Positions 52,965-64,000 of a DNA stretch of 64,000 bases are shown in pieces. The DNA is taken from NCBI GenBank assembly GCA_020466095.1, contig CM035808.1:57168029-57232028 (forward strand), read 5' to 3'. How positions within the stretch are numbered: position 1 is the stretch's first letter; the number at the start of each line of letters is the position of its first letter. The stretch is from Chlorops oryzae. Taxonomy: Eukaryota; Arthropoda; Insecta; Diptera; Chloropidae. The position numbers were made by a program, and so were the translations under genes. Under the pieces are notes generated by a model. That model was given only the letters and a program-made list of their open reading frames with translations. It did not search any database and was not told where the DNA came from.

Positions 52965-54207
52965 ATGCAGTTCAATTTGACGAGCTTTTCTGCAAGTTTG
53001 GTAATAACTAATTACTGTTTAAGACTGTCACAGTCCCAATTTAGCTGATTAGCGTCATAAATCAAACCGCACAACGATCAATAATTTAAAAAAAAACTTT
53101 TAGAGAACTGAGTTCGATCCAACTGGAACTGTCTTCACAAAGCGCTCAAAAAAAAAATATTTTTACTGCAAGGATTAAAACTTTATCAAAGAAAAATCGG
53201 CCGAACACGTTAACAACGTCTTCGGGCAAATTTGACTTTGTTTGAGTTTTCTTAATTGTTTTTGCGGTATGAATTGCGAATTTTTGAGTTCGGCTTTTTC
53301 GGTTTTTGTTTACCAATTTTTTAAAACCTGCAAGGTTCCGCTTCAACTGAACTCTTTTATTTTTTCGCACGTCGTACTTCAAAAATTTTCAGGATAACTC
53401 CTTTATAAAAGCTTTGAGCCTTTTTTCGCATCCAACTGAGAGGGTCGTTCTCTTTAATCTTAATCGCGCAATTTTATCGAACGTTCTAAGAACGAAGGAA
53501 ATTCATCAAATATATTTATCACTCGCGTAAGCTTCAACGTACGTTCTAAGAACGAAGAAAACTTATCAACTAGCCAGCTGCACGATATATGATTATAGGA
53601 ATTGAACAAAATTTAATAATGTACACTTTATATAATTTGTACAGAAATGTGAAAATTTCGAATTTTTTAAATGTTTTTTTTTTTTCATGGATATCCTTCT
53701 CTTGGAAGGATTTATATTTTTGATTTTATCTTTGTTTAGGTTATTTCCTAGAGATTTTATTGGGTTATGTCCCGCTATTGCTGAGCGGCAGGACACGCAA
53801 ATCTGTTCGGCGCAAGCGCCCAATTTCTCTATTTTTATACGGCGGAGATACGCCAATTAATTCAGCGCATAGCGCTTAATTTTTTTTTTTTTTTTTTTAT
53901 TCATTATTATTTATCATTTATTATTCGGTTTAAGAAATTATTTACAATATGATTGGCAGAGACCACTCACCACTTCCTTCAGGGTCTCCATACTCCTTGT
54001 TTCTTCTCCAGGTAACTTTTGGACGCTTGGAGATTGCTTGCGATTTTGCTGCTTGTTTTTTTTTTATATATGAATTCTTTTTTTTTTCACTTTCACTTTC
54101 TATTTTTCTAATTATTTTTATCTTGTCTTTTTAATTTTCTGAATTTTTTTTGTTACAAAAATTCTCTTTTTACTTCCGCGAAAAACTTTTTACGTTGGGC
54201 GCCAAAT
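52965..54207 (-). mobile_element. Gypsy-type 5' internal remnant right of the Maverick
   Basis: No clear gag domain remains. Frames at 53146-53382 and 53593-53856 are basic and AT-rich but not recognisable. GTTCTAAGAACGAAG occurs twice (about 53484 and 53543). The right edge, TTACGTTGGGCGCCAAATG, is on the minus strand TGGCGCCCAACGT, a good tRNA-primer binding site just inside the LTR. Confidence 0.55.
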
Positions 54208-54652
54208 GTTAAGGTTGTACCTTAATAGTTGTAATATAAAAATGTTCCAAAGAAAGAATACGCAAACGATTTCGATTAATCCGTTTTTAATTATATTGAG
54301 TCGATGGGTTTATTACAACTGAAAGTTTATTACAATTCAAAAATAAAATTAACTTAAAAATATTCTTAAAATTACTTAAAACTAGGTTCGCTGACGCGAA
54401 CTCTGCTGCAGTCATACTCCCCCGCTGCCGTCTTTTCTCTTCAGTTTCTGCTGACGTGTCCTTCTTGCGCAACTTTTCTTTCGCTCACTTTGGGCTCGCA
54501 TTCTAGGTCTTCCATATTTTGCTGGAATGCATTTTTGTCTTGCACTCAACTGCCCCAATTTAGAGTTTTTAGGCCGTTGGTGCTTATTGTCTTCTTTTTT
54601 CTGCTTTCGCTCAGCACAGTGGCCTCACGATACTTGTGACATGATCACAACA
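54208..54652 (-). repeat. Gypsy-type 5' LTR (right), about 445 bp
   Basis: On the plus strand it runs TGTTAAGGTTGTACC ... GATCACAACA; on the minus strand it starts TGTTGTGATC and ends CCTTAACA, so it has TG...CA ends. The primer-binding site abuts its inner edge. Its outer 151 bp is identical to 32432-32582, but the remaining 294 bp has no counterpart on the left. Confidence 0.75.
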
Positions 54653-54885
54653 GCAGGAATCATTGAGGATTCGCTGCCACGGTTGCATATATTTTCTCCA
54701 GTTTGTTTATTTTTTTATCACGGCTGACTTGAAGGTGCTCAGACGACATCGATCATCACCGTGCCCTACGACCGGTCTCTTCCGCACCCGACAAAGCCTA
54801 GTACATCCAGATTGCCATCGATAATTTTGTGTTTGGTAAAATTAAATTCAAGCGTGGGCGAGTATATTCGTTAATTTTGCTGAAA
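54653..54885 (+). other. BEL/Pao leader segment
   Basis: Non-coding sequence between the Gypsy LTR and a MITE, upstream of BEL gag. Assigned by position only. Confidence 0.4.
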
Positions 54886-55536
54886 TATTCGGGCTTATTA
54901 CGGTAGTCGCCGTCGACGCAAAAAATAGACGAAGCGACAGATTCGTATTACAGTAGTCGCCGTCGAAGCAATATTGTCGTCGTCGTCGCTAAATACCTAT
55001 TACCGTAGTCGCCGCGAGAGTCGCTTCTCGTCGCTTTCTGTCGCTATTTTTTTTAGGTGACGACTAGCAGGCGAGCAGTGCGATAAAAGTAATAAAATGA
55101 AAACTATTTCACTCAATAGTGAGCCAGCTTGAAAAGAATCCAAGTATGGCAAGAGGTTAGCGAAAAGGCAATTTTAAGGAAGAATGGGAAGTCATTTCGT
55201 CAAAAATGAATTCACCTTGTCCTCCCATGCAAACTTAAAATATCCAATCTTTGTCTTAAAATTCTCCTCTGGTAATAACTTGAATTTCTTTAATTTTTGC
55301 TTGAGCTCTTTTTACACTTAAAACTATGTCACACAAACAAATTTCCATAAGATTGGTTCCATTTTCCGAATAAAAAATAAAAGTGCTACCAATTTCATTT
55401 AAAATTCGTCGTCGTCGTCTCGAACTAGTACTGTAATAGCTATTAAGGGGCGAAGCGACAGCGACGACGACATCGTTGCTAAGTTGTCGACGACAATAGC
55501 GGCGACAAGCGTAATAGGCCCGATTATTAAATATTT
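54886..55536. mobile_element. MITE with GTCGCCG-rich inverted ends, about 650 bp
   Basis: The left end TCGGGCTTATTACGGTAGTC and the inverse of the right end (TCGGGCCTATTACGCTTGTC) match, followed by GCCG-rich sequence. The subterminal regions are full of GTCGTCG and CGACGAC words on both strands. Between them is ordinary AT-rich sequence. The target duplication is not resolved. It lies in the BEL leader. Confidence 0.65.
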
Positions 55537-55603
55537 TTTCGTTTGTTCTATCCGGAATCGCGTTGCTTGAGCTCTGTGTTAACGTTTCATGTTCGCTTCC
55601 AAA

Positions 55604-58184
55604 ATGGCTTTCAATTTACAATTCAATGATGCGGTGGAGCAGCTTGAGCGCTACTGCGATGTGATTATGCGCTCCATCCCTTGAATTAAACCGAGTCGCT
55701 CATCGAAGTTAAAATTGAGGAAACTGACTCTTGTTGGCAACGTGTTCAAGAGACTTACAGCCGCGCTCTCGCACATGACGAATGGACTGCTGAGGTTGCC
55801 GCCAGTGCTCTAGTTACTTATAATGAATGTCGTGATCTCCATGTTACTGTTCGAGCGCAGCTGAAGGATATGTAACGGATGCATTCCCACGCACATCAAC
55901 CATTATCCAGCTCACGTGCGCCTCCCCAATATGCTGAGATGCCGCCAGAAGATAATTTTATTCGAGTGCCCCCTTGTGACGTCGCGAATTTTTCAGGAGG
56001 GTACAATGAGTGGCCAGCGTTTCGTGATATGTTCACAGCCTTATACATCAACAATCCAAGGTTGTCACCGTACAAAAGCTCTACTATCTGCATTACAAAA
56101 CGACAGTCGCCGCATCTGCGATTGTTAAAGGATATCCATTATGCGGCTAGAATTTTATCCATGCCTGGGAGGCTCTCAAGACGCGCTACGAGAACAAGCG
56201 CATTTTAATCGATCATCAATTAAAAACCTTGGTCGATCTGCCGCCTATTGAAAACGAAACCAGCGAGGGAATTTTGAAAATACAAACGACGGTCAACGGT
56301 TGTATCACCCTGATGAAAAGTCAAGGAGTTGCCGATTTTTTTGATGCCATGCTCGTTCATTTTTGCTCCAGCCGCCTGCCAGCCTCTACGATCGCACATT
56401 GGGAGCAGTCGCTTTCATCGCGTCGAGAGCTGCCGACTTGGAAACAGATGAACGAGTTTCTCAGCAATCGTTATGAAGTCGTCGAACGCCTTTCGCGATT
56501 CACGGAAGTAAAAGCGCCGGTTCTATCAGCAAACCAGCCAACTTCATCGACCTACGCGTTCCACACACAAGAGCAAATACCAGGATCGTGTTCGTTGTGC
56601 AATGAAAATCACCCTCTACGTCCATGCTCTCAATTTTTGAAGATGTCAGTCGCGGAACGTTTTCAAATCATCACAGAACCAAAGCGTTGCTTCAATTGTC
56701 TCGCTACCAGTCACCAACGATCCAATTGCACCAGCCAACACAACTGTGCGAAGTACCAACAACGACATCACACTTTGTTGCATGTTTCGAGCGCGGCTGC
56801 AACACCGGACAACAAAGTCTCTACCCCCCCATTGACATCTCCCCCGGAGATGGGCCCGTTTCCGACGAGCCAACCGCCGCATTTTCGTGCGCAACCAGGG
56901 GCTTCGAGCTCCGTGAGCATCCCCTCTCCGTCACAGGCATACGCTCACGTCTCCATCAGCCAGACTCAGGCGCTTTTGCCAACGGTTCGGGCGCTTTTAG
57001 ATCACGGTTCGCAGAGGAAATTTCTTACTGATCGACTAAAGCTGCATTTGAATTTGCCAACGACCCCTAAAATATGCAACTTATCTGTCATGGGTGGACA
57101 ATGCACCCAAATCGCTAAAAAGAAGTGCACCATCACGCTCGCATCGCTTCGTTCTATGTTCGAGGATGAAATCGACGCCGTGATGTTGACAAAATTGACC
57201 AATTGGTTTCCGGCCAAAAGGTTCTCCAATTCGGATCCCCACGAAATGTCATCGTTGGAGCTCGCCGATCCCTGTTTTATGAATCCATCCCGCATCGATA
57301 TGGTCATTGGGTCGGATATCATGCCGAAGTTGTTGCGGTCGGGCATCAAAATGAACATCGGTGGGGGCCTAATTCCCCAAAATTCAGTATTCGGATGGTA
57401 TTTGAGTGGGCCAATCGCCAGCAAATCCATCGAAACGTTAACGAAGCAAATCTCCTCCGGAGACCACCAGGCGTCACTTCACGAGTCACTCAAATCATTT
57501 GGAGAACCAGAGGAAATTTCAACCTTTCTTCGCCCTCTTCCAGAGGACATCTACTGCAAAGAACTTTATGCTCCAATCACATCTACAAATTTGGATGACT
57601 CGTCGCCAATTTGGGAGCTGACGCAATACAGGAGCTTGGAAAAAAGGCTCGCTCGGCGGCCACCACGAGAAAATGATCCCCGTTCGTTTGATCTTCCCCA
57701 CCATGCAATGATGAAGCCTGAGAATATATCCACGAAGGTACGAGCCGTTTCCAACGCTTGGCAGACTACCTCTTCCTCCTTATCGCTGAACGATGTGCTT
57801 CATGTTGGATCGGTGCTGCAGACCGGTTTGGTTATTCTTTTGCTAAACATCGCCTCGTCATACATACTCGGTGGTAAAGAATGCAAATATGAATCTGCCA
57901 GTAGATGGCTGACTCCGACCATCATCCGGCAATTCGGTCCTGGCGGAGCTTTGGATTACCGACATACGAGCCAAAGTTATAGACTTTGGCCACCTGATGC
58001 GCTCCGCGTATCACCAAAGAGGTTCCGCCACGAGTTGTCCACCTCATACCGCCGCTCCGTCTCGGGATGCCCCCTTGCCTTTGTCTGCGAAAGCCGTGCC
58101 ACCCATTCGGGTCATCGGTTGCGTAGCGCAAGGCGGGCAGTATGTTGGTTTTTCGCCGTAGCCACTTTGAAGCCGGGGCTTTAA
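55604..58184 (+). pseudogene. BEL/Pao gag-protease-RT remnant
   Basis: It begins at ATG 55604 with a TGA 78 bp later and further frame breaks to 56210. Gag is then recognisable: FIRVPPCDVANFSGGYNEWP and FRDMFTALYINNPRL, later SSRLPASTIAHWEQSL, and two zinc knuckles CSLCNENHPLRPC and CFNCLATSHQRSNC. A retropepsin-like domain follows (VRALLDHGSQRKFLTDRL; the active-site triplet is DHG rather than the usual DSG/DQG), then MVIGSDIMPKLL and GGLIPQNSVFGWYLSG. The reverse transcriptase starts (FDLPHHAMMKPENISTKVRA, LNDVLHVGSVLQT) and is cut off; the rest of pol is deleted. The last long frame, 56229-58184, is open. Confidence 0.85.
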
Positions 58185-58706
58185 AGAACGGCAAAATAAC
58201 CAATCTTATTGAGTACCTTTTTCGCGTTCGACTGCGCTAACCGGCAGCGCTGCCTGGGAGGACTGCGCGCTGCCCTCTTCACTGCCGAAAAAGTCTCTTC
58301 GCGTTAACAACTCGCCCACGCGCCGGCAAAAACGTTAAAACCACAAAGATCAAATCAAAACAAAAAAAAATGCGAAATTTGAATTTAATTTTAATTTTTC
58401 TTAACTTAACTTAATCGAATACAACGAGACAAAAAACCCCAACGGGAAAACTAAAATTTAACCTTCGAAAAACAAAAGGAAAAAAACCCAAATTTGAAAT
58501 TATTGAATAAGTGAAAAGGCCAAACGAAAAGAATTAAAGTGAAAAAAAAGAAGTTGAATTTCTTATAAGATACACGGAAAACCAAAACTTGAAATTCATA
58601 AACCGAAATATCGTCGCGCAAACTGACATATAAATCGACGTACCCGGCATTCCCCAGGGTCAGCAGCGGAGTACCAGGTACGTCCTCTTTAGTCTGAAAT
58701 CAGACA
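58143..58706 (+). repeat. BEL/Pao 3' LTR, about 564 bp
   Basis: It is proposed to start at TGTTGGTTTTTCGCC, directly after a purine-rich AAGGCGGGCAGTA, and to end ATCAGACA. The last 304 bp match the partial left LTR at 31501-31804 at about 99 percent. The 5' boundary is inferred from the TG...CA rule. Confidence 0.65.
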
Positions 58707-59360
58707 GTTATGTTTGTCAATTTCTTCAGACCATGCTTGGTTGATTTCATCTTCAATTCGACACAAAGCATCCGCGGCAGACAGGGCGCGATTCAGCCGT
58801 GAACTCGCTTCACAAGTCTCCCTGGCCAGTGTACATTTTCATTGAATGGAATACCCAAACGACCCGGTGTCCAAATGATTTTAGTCTCAACAAAACACGC
58901 AGCGCTTATCGAGTTGACTATCTGGGCAAGAACGTGGCTTAAAGTCTTATCTTTAGAAAGAAGCTGACTGTCTATAAGACTATCCGCAAAGACAGCCACC
59001 CTTCTAAATTTTCTGTGCTTAGCTAGTTTAATAGCCATTCAGCTATTCAGAAGTTCAGCGAATTAAAAAGAGGAGAAGAGGTGATCTCCGGCAGTTTATA
59101 CTTAAACGCCCAGTCATTTTCAATGTGGAGCACAGCACATCAAGAAGAGGATTCTAGGATGGAGGCGTCTGTTGCCAGGCACTCAAAACCCTCTCTCTGG
59201 AGGGCGGCAGGTGATGTGGCATATGAAGCTCTTATCATACGCACGTTTGCATCTGATTTTCTACCTTTAAACTGTTTCAGAGATATTTGAAGAGATTCAC
59301 TTCTTTCGAACTCCACATCTGGTTTAATACTATAAAAGGTGGTTGTTTGTGCCAACATCT
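58707..59360 (-). pseudogene. Non-LTR retrotransposon RNase H remnant
   Basis: Minus-strand frames give SYATSPAALQREGF, then the RNase H start LATDASI, then VAVFADSLIDSQLLSKD, HVLAQIVNSIS and IIWTPGRLGIPFNENVHW, the DSxxAL, WVPGHxGxxGN and NExAD blocks of I/LOA-like elements. A frame change near 58815 leads into ACEASSRLNRA-like sequence and a stop. The BEL LTR abuts it at 58706, so the BEL may have inserted into this element. Confidence 0.7.
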
Positions 59361-60685
59361 TCTACTACCAAATGGGGCAAAGGGAAATCGATTGAAGTTG
59401 AAAAAAAGGAAGAATTAACGTACCTTTAACTACCGATGCTTGCGACGATGGCGTGGCTGCAGACTCTCGGGCTGGAATTTCGGTTTGTGTGTGGATTGAA
59501 GCAGCGGCTGAGGATGTAGATAACTCGACGTTACGCTCGCAGTTCGACCGGATGGCGTTATAAAAAAAAAAAAAACGCCGACAGGCCTATAATTTTGTTT
59601 GACTCGAAAAAAACTCGTTCGCGGAAAGCTTAGCTCAAAAACCGTGAACGCGTTACGCACTAGACTCTTGGAACTGTAATGACTATATACCGACTGGTGT
59701 TGCCAGTCAAGCGCTGCGGGAAAAACGGCGAGCAGCTGGGCTTGAAGTGCTACCCTCCTTTTGCCCGTGTTTTCGCCCGTGTTTTCGCCGCTGACGCGAT
59801 TTAGTTGCGTATCGACAGCGGAAAAAACGGGCATACTGCCCGCCTTGCGCAAAGCAACAGATGACTTGCTTAGTGATGACGTTGAGCCCAGCATGCCTCC
59901 AAGAACGCTGCTCGGGCCTGCACGCACCACTCGTGAACTTGGCGCCTAACTTCCAAGGACAAGGGTGGAGAGAGTTCGCTTGGAGCTTTGGGGATCCGGT
60001 GTCGTCGCGCAAACTCCCGAAACGTCTCTCGAGCATTCAATGATTTAACTGCGAGGGGGTGCTCGAGTGGTTCGGGATCGTGGCGGCGATGACTGCAGAC
60101 ATGGTGGGATTTGTGGCCAGCGTCGTGGTGATGGCGAAGCTCGGCGGCGTGAAGGTGGAGACGAGCGGCGAAGTAGCACAAGTGAGCATTGGCGCGGTGG
60201 TGTCTCTGATGGCATCCGGGTGGAGCGGGTGCAGAACATCACTCTTCTTGAAGGTGGGGATGGAGGCGACGGCGAGCATAAGCTGACAGCGGAGCGTCGA
60301 AGTGCGAAGTGACGGCGCACAGTGTCACGTCTCCATAAATTTTTTTGGGACAAAAATAGAAGGAGCTATCGTTGGGCAATGAAATTTAGCAGGAATATTA
60401 CTATAGGCCTATTTAAGAAATTTTGAAAAAAATCATGGAATTCCGCCCACTGCCACCCCTACCCCGCATATAACGGGAAACCTTAACTTCCAAAATTTTT
60501 ATCCTAGAGAATTGAAATTAGATACGTAGGTCGACGGACATACAAAAATGAGCAAAATGAATAAAATTTGAATTTGAAATGCACTTAAGGGTAGGCTAGA
60601 CGATATGGTTAGTAACCAAATTTTGGCTGTTTTTGAGTAATTTTTTGTCTCAATCCAGTCCAAACCGTATAACCACCAACCATAC
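59361..60685. other. Retroelement-derived, GC-rich DNA, unassigned
   Basis: The segment near 59830-59870 contains, on the minus strand, TTTGCGCAAGGCGGGCAGTA, which resembles the polypurine/LTR junction of the BEL element (58126-58143). A second BEL-related LTR edge in the opposite orientation is therefore likely here. 59940-60330 is unusually GC-rich for the window, with frames in every direction, none recognised. 60350-60685 is non-coding. Confidence 0.4.
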
Positions 60686-61609
60686 TGTGACGACCACAAA
60701 ATCGTCACAACTTTGCACAAACAACAACGGGAAGAAACACAACGTCCACAAAAGACAACAACAACTGCAAGAAGACACAAAGCAGACATGCGCAACAACA
60801 ACACAACTAAACGATCGAAATCGAACGACGCGACGCAGCAGAGCAGCACGCAGAGCGCATGCGGATAATGCATGTACACAGTCCAAAGGTCGACACGCAG
60901 GAAAAGCGTGACTCAGAGGCCAAAGGTCGACACGCACGAAAAGCGTGACTAATAGTCCAAAGGTCAGTCCAGAAATGGATATAAAAGCAAGCGACGGCAC
61001 AAGGAAAAGGCAGTCAGTACGAGAACAGCACAAGAGAAAATTCCTAATCGTAGTTAACGAGACCTTGCCTCACAAGCGATTAAAGAATTTAGGATAAATC
61101 TGAAGGATAATTGTTTGATCCTGGGTTTCTGGTAACGAGACAAAGCCTCACAAGGAAACTAGGTCCGATTATTATCCTTTCAGAGCATCTTTCTCAGAGC
61201 ATCCTCGACAGTAAAACCGCGACAACGAACTGCAGTGGACATCGACTAGAGGACCAACAGTGAAACCCTGCTCGTGGAACTACAGTGAAACCCTGCTCGT
61301 GGAACTACAGTGAAACCCCGTTTCATGGAACTACAGTGAAACCACGCTTCATGGAACTACAGTGAAACCCCGCTTCGTGGAACTACAGTGAAACCTCACT
61401 TCAGAGGACTCCAGCAAGACGCAGCCAACAATTACACGCAAATTACTTGAATTATATATTGAATTACATTGAATTATATATTACATTTACTGAATTATAT
61501 TGAAATTAAACAACCATTGAAAATCCTTAGATAACTGCGTTGAAATATAAATTTCTTGTACGACCCCTGGACACGACTGAGCGCTACCCCGGCAGGATAG
61601 GTCGTTACA
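60686..61609 (+). repeat. Gypsy-type LTR retrotransposon, 5' LTR, 924 bp
   Basis: It starts TGTGACGACC and ends GGTCGTTACA, short inverted TG...CA ends. It contains a TATA box (GGATATAAAAGC near 60977) and a run of six 25-bp repeats at about 61259-61400 (TGAAACC...TGGAACTACAG). A primer-binding site, TGGCGCCCGAGC, follows at 61612. The 3' LTR lies beyond the window. Confidence 0.85.
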
Positions 61610-61611
61610 AG

Positions 61612-61623
61612 TGGCGCCCGAGC
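61612..61623 (+). other. Primer-binding site of the Gypsy-type element
   Basis: TGGCGCCCGAGC, two bases after the LTR end, the standard tRNA-primer site for reverse transcription. Confidence 0.8.
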
Positions 61624-61648
61624 AAAATTTGACAAGAAGACACACAAG

Positions 61649-62729
61649 ATGGTAAAAACTACATGGATATACTCTCTTCGGAAAGAGGACCTCTTAAATT
61701 ACTGCGAGACTGTAAAAATCGATACCCAAGGCACCGTCGACGAGCTACGAAAACGACTGGCCGCATTCGCAAATGAGCACGCATCAGATGACGAATACGC
61801 ACGAATATTACACGAATGGGAGGTAAAACACGCAAGAGCACCTTCACCACTTTTACCACTGGATGCAGACGCAAACCAAAATAATCCAACGGGAGCCATT
61901 CCGAAATACGTACAAGCAGAAACTCTCCGAACAACCACATCGCCACCGTCAGTAACCGCAATTTCCATGCCAGCATACACGGACATTATCGACAAGGTCC
62001 GCAAATGGGGACTGAAGTACGACGGCAAGCAGGACGCTCTGAGCTTCATAGAAAGAGTGGAGGAATTGGCAGAAGTCTACGACCTACCGAAAAATATGCT
62101 GCCCAGAACTTTTAAAAGACATGGCCCTATCCTGGTACAGGAACAACAATGCAGCATGGCGCATCTGGAGCAACTTCAAGCGAGATTTCCTAGAGTTCTT
62201 CCTACCACCACGATATTTCGAGCTATTAGAGGACACTATTCGCAGAAGAGAACAACAAGAAGAAGAGCCGTTTAAACAATACCTATTAGCAATGCAGGAA
62301 TTGATGCGACACACCGAATACACGGAAATAAAGAAACTGGATCGCATATATGAGAATAGCACCCACGAATTCCAGGGATATGCCAAGAGACGAGACTTTG
62401 CAACACTGAGAGGACTCATCGATTTAGCAGACGATTTCGAAAGGTTAAAAAGCAAAAAACAAGACAGAGCGAAACAAAAGAAACAGCCACAAAACCGAAC
62501 CGAAGAGCGAAGTCGCCGAGTTACCGAACAAAAACCACCAGAACCAGCACAAGACACCCAAGACAAAATCGATGTCTACAATGCATGCCGCCGATGCGGC
62601 CAACCAGGCCATCGCCAATTTGGCTGTAAAAATCCACAAATCCTATTTTGTTGGATTTGCGGGAAACGAGGAGTAAGGACAATTGAATGCTGCAGGAAAT
62701 CGGGAAACGAGCAAGGGGACCGCCAATAA
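61649..62729 (+). pseudogene. gag: Gypsy-type gag, one frameshift
   Basis: The first frame starts at ATG 61649 (MVKTTWIYSLRKEDLLNYCE) with a SAP-like N-terminal segment, then the capsid start (IIDKVRKWGLKYDGKQDALS). The family pattern then moves to the next frame at about 62108-62117, beside ACTTTTAAAAGAC, and continues as MALSWYRNN, FLEFFLPPRYFE and RRREQQEEEPFKQYL. Two zinc knuckles close the protein: CRRCGQPGHRQFGC (intact) and CWICGKRGVRTIEC (the His is lost). A single inserted base in a homopolymer run explains the break. The gag end overlaps pol, which is in the -1 frame. Confidence 0.85.
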
Positions 62730-62731
62730 CG

Positions 62732-64000
62732 AGGCACGGCGACAAACCCCTACAGGAGGCCTCGAATTTAAAATTCTTAAATAATACCATAGTTGCTCAT
62801 ATTAAACTGGGAGAAATACCCTTAGTAGCAACCATCGACACCGGAGCCACAAGAAACTACATAAGTAGGGCTATGGCCGAACAAATTCGGGACTCCAGTC
62901 AACGACACAAAATTCGTGCCAACATACAACTAGCAGACGGCACCAAAACACTCGTAACTGAAGCAACTACAACCACGCTACAACTCGGACAAAACCGCCT
63001 ACAAATCGAATTAGCTATATTAGAGCAGGTGGTAGACGACGTCATACTCGGCATAGACACACTGGGAGCGCTAGACGCACAGGTGGAGATTGCAGGCCAG
63101 AGTATAAAAATTCCAAAGATTCAAACCGCTGACTGGAATGCACTCTCAATACGAGAAGTCGCCGAAAACACAACCGAGTCACAAAGCAAACCAATCTCCC
63201 GAGCAGAAGCGGAAGAAATAATTCAAACAGAAATAAAACGTTTCGAAAGCATTGAAGGCCCGTCTAACATCGCAAAACACTACATAAGAGTAAAAGACGA
63301 CATTCCCATCAAAGCCAGATACTTTCCGCAAAACCCTGCAAAACAAGAAATCATAAACAAAGAAATCGATGATATTCTCGAAAAAGGATGCATAGAACCA
63401 TCGAACAGCCCATACAGTGCACCAACGGTCCTCGTACGCAAGAAAAATGGTAAATGGAGACTCTGCATCGACTACAGGCAACTAAATGCTAAATCAATCC
63501 CTGACGCATACCCATTACCACGAATAAGCCACATTTTGGACCGTCTGAAGGATGCAAAAATTTTTAGCAGTCTGGACCTTAAAAATGGCTACTGGCAAAT
63601 TCCAATGGACGAGGCAAGCAAACAGTATACCGCGTTCACTGTGCCCGGACGGGGCCTTTTCCAATGGAAGGTAATGCCGTTCGGATTACACTCAGCACCC
63701 GCAACTTTCCAACGGGCATTAGACTCAGTAATAACGCCTGAACTAGAACCGTTCGCTTTTGCGTACCTCGACGACATCATCGTACTAGGTCGAACACTGG
63801 AAGAACATATGACGAATTTAGTAGAAGTTTTTAGAAGATTACGTGAGGCCAACCTCAAAATAAATCCAGAAAAATGCGAATTTCTAAAAACAGAAATCAA
63901 ATACCTTGGTCATATGGTAAGCGACAAAGGGATTCAAACAGACCCGTCAAAAATTGAAGCCATCGAACGTCTCAAGCCACCAACGAACGTAAAAGAACTA
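62732..64000 (+). CDS. pol: Gypsy-type pol: protease and reverse transcriptase, runs off window
   Basis: The frame is open to the window end. The aspartic protease has LVATIDTGATRNYIS and the flap/ILG part VDDVILGIDTLG. The reverse transcriptase has CIEPSNSPYSAPTVLVRKKN, WRLCIDYRQLNAKSIPDAYP, SLDLKNGYWQIPMDE, FQWKVMPFGLHSAPATFQRA and the catalytic FAYLDDIIV, then YLGHMVSDKGI. The active-site Asp residues are present. Pol is in the -1 frame relative to the second gag frame, so it is probably made by -1 frameshifting. The exact N-terminus depends on the shift site; the start given is approximate. Confidence 0.92.

Noticed and set aside
59430..60353. Several long overlapping frames on both strands
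   Set aside because: The region is GC-rich, which lowers stop density in all frames. None shows a coherent domain, and it appears retroelement-derived.

Overview
This is an insect nuclear genome window, most likely from a higher fly (Diptera, Schizophora). I infer that from the many DINE-1/mini-me-like Helentron copies carrying GTCY microsatellites, the mariner and hAT families, and the only recognisable host gene. That gene is an ABHD11-type alpha/beta hydrolase with ordinary spliceosomal introns. The species cannot be named from the sequence. Most of the window is transposable elements, and there is a 100-N assembly gap at 31401-31500.

Region 1-12.4 kb is a mosaic of DNA transposons and MITEs: a degraded hAT-like element (675-2299), a long foldback hAT with perfect 8-bp target duplications (3135-5345), small MITEs, Helentron-like repeats, and two copies of a family rich in GTCGA/AATAGGTC motifs. 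Region 12.5-28.2 kb holds the first three recognisable exons of ABHD11. Its first intron is 14.9 kb long and is filled with Helentron, mariner, jockey-like, tandem-repeat and hAT sequence, including a 798-bp block present three times.

Region 31.5-58.7 kb is a nest of elements. The outermost is a BEL/Pao retrotransposon on the plus strand (LTR pieces at 31501-31804 and 58143-58706, gag-protease-RT remnant at 55.6-58.2 kb). Inside it lies a decayed minus-strand Gypsy element (32.4-54.65 kb). Inside that sits a structurally complete 15,326-bp Maverick/Polinton at 37633-52958, with AG...CT ends, TCGCTA target duplications and near-identical 0.93-kb terminal inverted repeats.

The Maverick is the main find. 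It carries a zinc-finger/protein-primed DNA polymerase B split by one intron, an adenain-type protease, a PY-like hydrophobic protein, a broken phospholipase-A2-like gene, a frameshifted packaging ATPase, a BIR (IAP-type) cargo gene, a DUF8207-like acidic protein, a chromodomain integrase, penton-like and major-capsid-like genes, and two conserved orphan genes. Each terminal repeat carries a TATA box plus initiator, and a spliced leader follows each, reading into the polymerase on the left and into a small nucleic-acid-binding candidate on the right. The set looks like a virus-like transposon with replication, integration, capsid, packaging, possible membrane-entry and possible anti-death functions. 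Several genes are broken although the terminal repeats are nearly identical.

Region 58.7-64 kb holds a minus-strand non-LTR RNase H fragment and then a fairly intact Gypsy-type LTR element (LTR 60686-61609, gag with one frameshift, open protease-RT frame running off the window).
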